Assembly (NCBI GenBank): GCA_009920765.1
Contig: RFZJ01000019.1
Location: forward strand, 1 to 52,357
DNA from: Planctomycetota bacterium
GTDB taxonomy: Bacteria; Planctomycetota; Planctomycetia; Gemmatales; Gemmataceae
Reading direction: 5' to 3'
Length of the DNA stretch: 52,357 nt
Part shown: positions 46,598 through 52,357 of the stretch, piece after piece
How positions within the stretch are numbered: the first letter of the stretch is position 1
How the letters are laid out: each line of letters begins with the position of its first letter
Notes under the pieces: model-generated
Database searches by the model: none
What the model was told of the DNA's origin: nothing
The model's input: only the letters and a program-made list of their open reading frames with translations
Translations under genes and position numbers: made by a program

Positions 46598-47110
46598 TCA
46601 GTTTAAACCGACCCCTAGAGGTTTCAGGAAATGTGCAAGCCTGGTTCGGGCCCTGAATAGTCTCATTTTAACCGCTGCACTTTTCAAACCAAGCTGCTTT
46701 GCAATTTCAACTATCCTGCAATCTTGGGTGTATCGCATTTCAAGAATCTGCCTATCCTTCGAATTCAACTCCCCCAGGGTTCGATTTATTTTGCAAAACA
46801 ATTCGGCCTGCTCAAATACTATTTCAGGAGGCACCGCATGGGAATCCAGTTTTTCAAAAACTTCAGGTGCCATTGTTCCATATTTATAAAAAGAGCTTTT
46901 ACAATAATCTTCTGCAAGGTTGCGAACAACTTTACACAACCAAGATCTTTCAAATGTAACAACATTACCAAGCGTCAACTCACGCCAATAACGCATAAAT
47001 GCTTCCTGTGTCAGGTCGTTGGCAGCTTCAAAGTTGAAACATCTGGAGTATGCCGCCAGCCATACTTCGTTGCGACATAATGCATATATTTTAAGAAATT
47101 TATCCTGCAT
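46598..47110 (-). CDS. ECF-type RNA polymerase sigma factor
   Basis: Group 4 sigma factor with region 2 (DLTQEAFMRYWRELTLG, recognising the -10) and region 4 (QILEMRYTQDCRIVEIAKQLGLKSAAVKMRLFRARTRL, the -35 helix-turn-helix, given here without its full length). A strong AAGGAGG lies four to five bases before the ATG. There is no obvious anti-sigma gene; the FHA gene converges 33 bases away. A perfect inverted repeat lies about 100 bases upstream. 170 residues. Confidence 0.9.
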   Translation of the reverse strand: MQDKFLKIYALCRNEVWLAAYSRCFNFEAANDLTQEAFMRYWRELTLGNVVTFERSWLCKVVRNLAEDYCKSSFYKYGTMAPEVFEKLDSHAVPPEIVFEQAELFCKINRTLGELNSKDRQILEMRYTQDCRIVEIAKQLGLKSAAVKMRLFRARTRLAHFLKPLGVGLN

Positions 47111-47212
47111 GCTTACCTCCTTTCTTTCATCAAAAGCTGATGCCTATGCTTAATACGCTCCAGGAATGCAAAAAGTTCAGCAATGCGGAAGAAAAGTGCG
47201 TGCTAGTCCTAT

Positions 47213-47237
47213 TTTTGCACCCTGAAAAGGTGCAAAA
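47213..47237 (-). promoter_or_regulatory. Perfect 9-bp inverted repeat upstream of the sigma factor
   Basis: TTTTGCACC (47213-47221) and GGTGCAAAA (47229-47237) flank a 7-base spacer. No T-tract follows on either strand, so it is not a plain terminator. It could be an operator or leader hairpin for the ECF gene at 47110. Confidence 0.35.
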
Positions 47238-47305
47238 GCTTATAGAGCGAACCTGCTCTTAATAAAACCAAGAACTACTTCTTAAAACGTTATTAGAAAA
47301 AATGA

Positions 47306-48382
47306 TCACTCAGGAATCCATGAATCCTCGGGCTTGATGCTAAGGCAGAATTCTGCGAGAAGAATTGCTGCGTAATCAAGGTCTTTTAAACTAACTACTT
47401 CAACCGGGCTATGCATGTAACGATTGGGAATCCCTATCAAACCCATGGCAACGCCTTCGCCCACCGTTTGCATGGCGTTGGCATCGGTGCCACTCCCTTT
47501 CGGAACACCTCTTATCTGGCTGGGTATACTAAAATCCCGGGCGACACCCATCATGCGATCGATTACTTTAGGGTTAAAATTCGGACCACGATGAATCACC
47601 GGGCCTCCGCCAAGTTTAACTTCACCCAAATTCTTACGATCAGTTCCTGGCGTATCTGTCGCATGGGTAACATCGACCGCCAATCCTACTTGCGGAAGGA
47701 TTGCCTGCGCACTAGTCGTGGCCCCACGCAGGCCGATTTCTTCCTGAACCGTAGATACAAAATGAATATCTATGCTGGGATTTTTTTCACCCACCAACCT
47801 CAGTGCCTCCATCACTGTCCAAACTCCCACCTTATCATCCATTCCAGGCGAACAACCCAACCCATTCAACAAATCGCAATACCCAAGTCGAACTGTTACC
47901 GTGTCACCAATCATTACCAAAGCTTCGGCTTCTTTTTTATCCTTGACCCCAATATCAACCCAAACATCAGCAAATTGGGGAACCTTATTGCGTTCGTCAT
48001 TGGTCAGAAGATGGGTTGCCTTACGCGAAAGAACCCCATTAATCGGACCGTCCTTAGCCCAAACCGTTAGGTGCTGCCCAAGCAAGATCTGCATATCCCA
48101 ACCACCAATCGGCTGCACATAAAGAAAGCCATTTTCATCAATATGCTGGATCATAAGTGCAATCTGGTCGCAATGGCCCGCAAGCATGAGTTTCTGGGTT
48201 TCGCCCTGCCCCGACCTCGAGCCTTTTTTAACACAGTGCACATTTCCATGCCGATCAGTGCGAACTTCATCAGCAAATTTACCTGCCCATTCCCTGACAA
48301 CTTTTTGAATTTTAGCCTCGTAACCCGAAGGACTTGGAGTTTCGAGCAGGGTTTTAAGGAAATTCAACGATGAATCGTTCAT
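47306..48382 (-). CDS. M42 family aminopeptidase
   Basis: A dinuclear zinc/cobalt aminopeptidase of the glutamyl-aminopeptidase/tetrahedral type. Ligands and catalytic residues are clear: LAGHCDQIA (H), GMDDKVGVW (D), VQEEIGLRG (E), VDVTHATD (D), and RYMHSPVEV (H). 358 residues from the ATG at 48382; the longer frame to 48421 is rejected because the family's N-terminus begins at MNDSSLNFLK. Cytosolic. It is divergent from the DUF1549 gene. Confidence 0.93.
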   Translation of the reverse strand: MNDSSLNFLKTLLETPSPSGYEAKIQKVVREWAGKFADEVRTDRHGNVHCVKKGSRSGQGETQKLMLAGHCDQIALMIQHIDENGFLYVQPIGGWDMQILLGQHLTVWAKDGPINGVLSRKATHLLTNDERNKVPQFADVWVDIGVKDKKEAEALVMIGDTVTVRLGYCDLLNGLGCSPGMDDKVGVWTVMEALRLVGEKNPSIDIHFVSTVQEEIGLRGATTSAQAILPQVGLAVDVTHATDTPGTDRKNLGEVKLGGGPVIHRGPNFNPKVIDRMMGVARDFSIPSQIRGVPKGSGTDANAMQTVGEGVAMGLIGIPNRYMHSPVEVVSLKDLDYAAILLAEFCLSIKPEDSWIPE

Positions 48383-48562
48383 ATCTTTTGTTCCATTGCA
48401 CCAGGAATGAGCCCGGACCACCTGAATTAAAATCTACCTAAATACCACAAACAGTAAAATTACTATTAGCAAAAGACGCTGAAAAGGGTAATATAGAATT
48501 GCTAACTGGCTTATAGATCCCGCCAAGTAACTTTTGGTTCCATAACCTTTAGGATACATGCC

Positions 48563-51082
48563 ATGACAAGTTTTCAATCAATCCTCCGCAATTTAATTGC
48601 CTATACCATAACCGCTACATGCATTGGTTCAGCTCTCCCACAAAACGCATTTGCAGAACCACCCATAGATGTCGCAAAGAGAACCGAAATTTTAGGAAAA
48701 CCCGAAACAGTCGAGGTTTACCCAGCAACGATCAATCTAAACAGCAAACGCGCCTTTACCCAGGTTGTTGTTACAGGAAAATACGCTGGCGGCCTTGTGC
48801 GGGACCTCACACCATTTTCCTACCTTTCCATCGAACAACCAGATATCGCAAAAATCGATGGCGCCAGTATCGTCATGGCTATCAAAAATGGCTCGACCAA
48901 GCTAAAAGTGACAACTGGGGCAACTACCACTCTGGTTCCTGTTAATGTCACCATGACCGAGAAGCCTGACCCTGTTAGTTTTCGCCGGGAGGTTATTGCT
49001 GCAATGAATGTAGGCGGCTGTAACGCAGGGGCCTGCCATGGAACCCCCTCTGGCAAGAATGGTTTCAAGCTAAGCCTAAGAGGGTTTGACCCCGCTGCAG
49101 ATTACCTGCAATTAACCCGGGATGTTTTGGGACGTCGAACTTCCCCAGAAGATGCAGATGCTTCTTTGATGTTGCAAAAAGGTTTAGGCAGGGTTCCACA
49201 CGAAGGCGGTCAACGCTATCACCCCCAAGCCGAAACCACCCGCGTCATTCGCACCTGGCTTGCTGAAGGCCTTAAGGATGATGCACCCACCTTGGGAGTG
49301 CTTAAGTCAATCGATGTTTATCCAGGAGCTCGTATTTTTCGGGCTCCCGCAGCCTGGCAGCAACTCAGCGTGAAGGCCAACTTTGCTGATGGCTCTTCCC
49401 GCGATGTGACACCTCTCACTGTTTTCACCAGCAGCGATACATCCATTGCAGATGTCAACAACCGCGGCTTGGTCGAATTCAAACAGCCAGGGGAAATCGC
49501 AATCCTCGTTCGTTACCTCGAAGAACTCGTCAGCGTGCGCTTCACCTACCTCGACAACCGGGTTCAATATGCTTGGAAAAGCCTGGTTCCCAACAACTTC
49601 ATTGACAACAACATTTTCAGCAAACTTGAACTTCTAGGTATCCCACCTTCCGAAAATTGCTCGGATCAGGAATTCCTGCGCAGAGCATACCTCGACTCCT
49701 GTGGTATTCTTCCAACCGCCAAGGAAACACTTGACTTCCTCGAAAGCAAAGATGCACAAAAGCGATCGAAGCTTGTGGAAGCCCTTACCCTCAGGCCCGA
49801 GTTCTCCGATTTCTGGACACTCAAATGGTCCGATATTCTTCGCAGCAATCGTAAGACCATCCAAGTGAAGGGTGTGCATTCATTCCAGCATTGGGTCAAG
49901 GAAAACATTGAACAAAATGTTGGAATCGATCGAATGATCCGTGACCTGATCACCAGCACAGGCAGCGCTTCCAACAACCCTGCAGCAAATTACTACCGTA
50001 TCTCTCGCGACCCCCTGACACTCGCAGAAACCACCGCCCAACTATTCCTTGGCTTCCGCATGCAATGCGCAAAATGCCATAATCATCCATTCGAACGATG
50101 GACCCAGGATGATTACTACTCCTTCGCGGCCTTCTTCGCCCGAGTGAAAGTTAAAAAAGATAATATCGATGTCGGCCCAGATCCAAAAGTTGCTGCGGGC
50201 GAAGTGGTTTACGAAGACCGCGCAGGCGAAGTCACCCAACCCCGTAGCGGCAAAGTAATGGCTCCAAAGTTCCCTGGTGGCGCAATCGCAACTTCTGAAA
50301 ACGGCAAAACCCGCAGAGAAGCTCTTGCGGATTGGCTTACCAAACCAGAAAACCCCTTCTTTGCAAAGTCTGTCGTCAATCGAATCTGGTTCCATCTCAT
50401 GGGCAAGGGAATTGTAGACCCAGTCGATGATTTCCGCGAATCCAACCCTAGCGCAAACGATGAACTTCTCGTCGCCCTGGCACAAGATTTTGCAAAGAGC
50501 GGCTACGATTTCCGCCATCTTGTTCGTACCATCATGAACTCCAAAACCTATCAACTAAGCGCCCAACCTACCAAAGATAATCAGGAGGATGGCAAGTACT
50601 TCTCGCACGCAAGCACCAGGCTTCTAACAGCAGAACAACTGCTCGATTCCATTTGTGCAATCACCGAGGTTCCTGAAAAATTTGCTGGGCTTCCTCTGGG
50701 CACCCGTGCCACCCAGTTGCCAGATACCGAAGTGAACCACCTGTTTCTAAAAACCTTTGGCCAACCTGCCCGGGAACTCGCTTGCGAATGCGAACGAGAA
50801 TCCGATAGCAACCTGGCCCAGGCATTGCAGCTAATCAATGGCCCGACCATCAACGAAAAAATCCGCAATGCTTCAAATCGCATAGGCAGACTTATCAAGG
50901 AAGCCAAAAGCGACAAGCTCATTCTTGATGATCTTTACCTCGCAACCCTCAGCCGAATGCCCACCGCGGAAGACTACAAAGTTGCGAACGATCATCTCGC
51001 AAAATCCAAGGAAAAGCGACAAGCATGGGAAGACATCCAATGGGCGCTCATCAACTCCAAGGAATTCCTCTTCCGCCACTAG
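48563..51082 (+). CDS. DUF1549/DUF1553 secreted cytochrome-like protein with BIG2 domain
   Basis: A planctomycete signature protein. A signal peptide (1-30) precedes a BIG2-type beta domain (about 45-135), a motif C153-N-A-G-A-C158-H159 (C-x4-C-H), a second BIG2-like stretch (about 245-335), then DUF1549 (about 340-540) with C502-A-K-C505-H506, and DUF1553 (about 580-825) ending RMPTAEDY. The second motif is a normal c-haem site; the first has four spacer residues instead of two and may not hold haem. Its role is unknown. Its usual DUF1501 partner is not downstream here: a NagA-like gene follows after 7 bases. Confidence 0.9.
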   Translation: MTSFQSILRNLIAYTITATCIGSALPQNAFAEPPIDVAKRTEILGKPETVEVYPATINLNSKRAFTQVVVTGKYAGGLVRDLTPFSYLSIEQPDIAKIDGASIVMAIKNGSTKLKVTTGATTTLVPVNVTMTEKPDPVSFRREVIAAMNVGGCNAGACHGTPSGKNGFKLSLRGFDPAADYLQLTRDVLGRRTSPEDADASLMLQKGLGRVPHEGGQRYHPQAETTRVIRTWLAEGLKDDAPTLGVLKSIDVYPGARIFRAPAAWQQLSVKANFADGSSRDVTPLTVFTSSDTSIADVNNRGLVEFKQPGEIAILVRYLEELVSVRFTYLDNRVQYAWKSLVPNNFIDNNIFSKLELLGIPPSENCSDQEFLRRAYLDSCGILPTAKETLDFLESKDAQKRSKLVEALTLRPEFSDFWTLKWSDILRSNRKTIQVKGVHSFQHWVKENIEQNVGIDRMIRDLITSTGSASNNPAANYYRISRDPLTLAETTAQLFLGFRMQCAKCHNHPFERWTQDDYYSFAAFFARVKVKKDNIDVGPDPKVAAGEVVYEDRAGEVTQPRSGKVMAPKFPGGAIATSENGKTRREALADWLTKPENPFFAKSVVNRIWFHLMGKGIVDPVDDFRESNPSANDELLVALAQDFAKSGYDFRHLVRTIMNSKTYQLSAQPTKDNQEDGKYFSHASTRLLTAEQLLDSICAITEVPEKFAGLPLGTRATQLPDTEVNHLFLKTFGQPARELACECERESDSNLAQALQLINGPTINEKIRNASNRIGRLIKEAKSDKLILDDLYLATLSRMPTAEDYKVANDHLAKSKEKRQAWEDIQWALINSKEFLFRH

Positions 51083-51089
51083 GATTATC

Positions 51090-52280
51090 ATGCAATCCGT
51101 CCTATCTGCCTCGAGTGTGGTACTTGAAAAATCCACACTCGAACCAGGCCATGTAATAATCATCGACGGCTTGATTTCCGAAGTTTCAAAAGGCCCATAC
51201 AAAGGCCCAATCCAAAACCTTCAACACTTCAATGGATTCACCCTCTGCCCCGGCTTCATCGATCTGCATGTGCATGGTGGGCAAAACGCCGACTTTATGG
51301 ATGGCACCCCCGAGGCATTCCATACCGTATGCAAAGCCCATCTAAAACATGGCACCACCAGCCTGCTAGCAACTTCCACCGCTGCGACCATGCCCTCGAT
51401 TCTTACATTTCTTGAAACCTGCAGGGCCAGCAAAAAAGCAAACTGGACCGATGCGGCATCCGTGTTAGGCGCACATTTCTATGGCCCTTACTTCTTCACT
51501 GAAGCTCGCGGTTGCCATCCTGCCGAGCCAATAATTGCCCCAACCCCCGCCCACTTCAATCCTTTCCTCGATTATGCAGATACCATCGTCACAGCAAGCG
51601 TTGCCCCAGAATTGCCAGGCGCAGAGGCTTTTGTCAAAGCCTGCCTCAATAAGAATATCCGCTGCAATGCAGGACATTCCCACGCAACTTTTTCGCAAGT
51701 CGAAACTGCAGTTCAATGGGGGGTACGCCATGTTGATCACTTGTTCTGTGCCATGTCCGACCGAGCCAGACTGCGTCTTACGCAAACCTACCCCATGCGG
51801 GGTGGCTTACTCGAAGCTACGCTTTTCTTCAACGAACTCACCACCGAAATAATCGCAGATGGTAAACACCTTGCAGATGACCTTTTAAGGCTTGCGTACA
51901 AAATTAAAGGCCCCGACTCCCTCGCCCTGGTGACCGATGCCAACCGGGCCCTCGATATGCCCGATGGCGAATACATCTTTGGCAACAAAAATGAAGGCTG
52001 CACCATCCTGAAACAAGATGGTGTTGGCCTTATGCCCGATGGCAAAGCACTCGCCTCTAGCGTTGCGGGAATGGACCACTGCGTTCGAACCATGCGCCAT
52101 GCAACCAAGGCCCCCTTACCCGAAATCATCCGAATGGCTTCCCTCACACCGGCAAAAATCGCAGGCTTCGACAAAAGCCTGGGCAGCATAGCAACCGGAA
52201 AAATTGCAAATCTACTCATCCTCGATCAACATCTCCATGTATCCAAAATCTTCCTCAAAGGCTCCCCCGCAACCATTTAA
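51090..52280 (+). CDS. nagA: NagA-like N-acetylglucosamine-6-phosphate deacetylase with altered metal site
   Basis: An amidohydrolase with the NagA plan: DLHVHGG (H60, H62), N-A-G-H196-SHA, H217 in RHVDHLF, and the catalytic D283 in VTDANRA. In NagA the metal Glu lies in a GxHLEGPF motif; here it reads GAHFYGPYF with Tyr at 131, so a ligand is missing. The start is ATG at 51090 because AGGA precedes it and the domain begins there; the frame is open back to 50925. It lies 7 bases after the DUF1549 gene. The activity should be considered open: it may deacetylate another sugar phosphate. Confidence 0.8.
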   Translation: MQSVLSASSVVLEKSTLEPGHVIIIDGLISEVSKGPYKGPIQNLQHFNGFTLCPGFIDLHVHGGQNADFMDGTPEAFHTVCKAHLKHGTTSLLATSTAATMPSILTFLETCRASKKANWTDAASVLGAHFYGPYFFTEARGCHPAEPIIAPTPAHFNPFLDYADTIVTASVAPELPGAEAFVKACLNKNIRCNAGHSHATFSQVETAVQWGVRHVDHLFCAMSDRARLRLTQTYPMRGGLLEATLFFNELTTEIIADGKHLADDLLRLAYKIKGPDSLALVTDANRALDMPDGEYIFGNKNEGCTILKQDGVGLMPDGKALASSVAGMDHCVRTMRHATKAPLPEIIRMASLTPAKIAGFDKSLGSIATGKIANLLILDQHLHVSKIFLKGSPATI

Positions 52281-52357
52281 CACAGCCTTTTCCGTTTCTT
52301 TTTCTTTTTTTCAGATTCTTCCCACAACTCCCTGCCCTCTTCCCTCCGGGAAAAGGG

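Noticed and set aside
47213..47237. Terminator for the M42 or sigma gene
   Set aside because: The stem is strong but no T-tract follows on either strand.
47411..48070. 219-aa plus-strand frame over the M42 peptidase gene
   Set aside because: It is an antisense shadow of a complete peptidase gene.

Overview
The window is a chromosomal stretch of a Gram-negative bacterium, most likely a member of the Planctomycetota and probably a Gemmatales/Gemmataceae relative with unusually modest GC content (mid-40s by eye, not computed). The lineage call rests on gene content: a DUF1549/DUF1553 cytochrome-like protein, a DUF1080 secreted protein, a DUF6807 protein, a secreted CCGPTG-type outer-membrane barrel, a large zinc-ribbon membrane protein followed by an FHA membrane protein, and an ECF sigma factor. 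Lipid A and Kdo genes (lpxB, kdsB) show an LPS-type outer membrane. About 47 protein genes are supported. I saw no tRNA, rRNA, CRISPR array, insertion sequence or prophage, and almost all genes look like intact housekeeping or lineage genes.

Layout. 1-4437: 3' part of ferrochelatase, a DUF1028 protein, a small orphan, lpxB and an outer-membrane barrel protein. 4438-4817 is a 380-bp divergent intergenic region. 4818-9464: a beta-propeller/di-haem cytochrome fusion, an IMPase-family phosphatase, mtnA (methionine salvage) and a cupredoxin-like secreted protein ending in a strong terminator. 9519-12848: pyrG and kdsB (CTP supply and CTP use), then divergent bshB1. 13004-15410: a small orphan with a structured leader, a Xer recombinase and a thioredoxin-TPR protein. 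15414-22043 is a six-gene minus-strand run (trpC, tilS, purH, amidohydrolase, DUF6807, cysQ-like). 22104-28226: a CPBP protease, ygfZ with a LarA-like gene, a coiled-coil orphan and an M28/PDZ peptidase. 28300-31637: an APC permease and an M20 peptidase.

31787-33744 is a btaA-btaB pair, predicted to make the phosphorus-free betaine lipid DGTS. 33736-37649: DUF952, a TPR lipoprotein, an esterase, gluQ and a nucleotide-sugar epimerase. 37830-40702 is a ferrous-iron operon (two feoA genes, feoB and a Cys-rich FeoB-associated protein) read from a promoter overlapped by a Fur-box-like palindrome. 40872-42687: a degenerate ImmA/IrrE-like protein and a DUF1080 protein. 42909-47110: the zinc-ribbon protein, the FHA protein and the ECF sigma factor. 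47306-52280: an M42 peptidase, the DUF1549/DUF1553 protein and a NagA-like deacetylase in which the usual metal-binding Glu is Tyr.

The most notable points are the betaine-lipid pair, the Fur-type promoter of the feo operon, three family members with altered catalytic motifs (ImmA/IrrE-like, LarA-like, NagA-like), the propeller-cytochrome fusion, and the zinc-ribbon/FHA module of unknown function. I did not find a clearly new multi-gene defence or mobile system.
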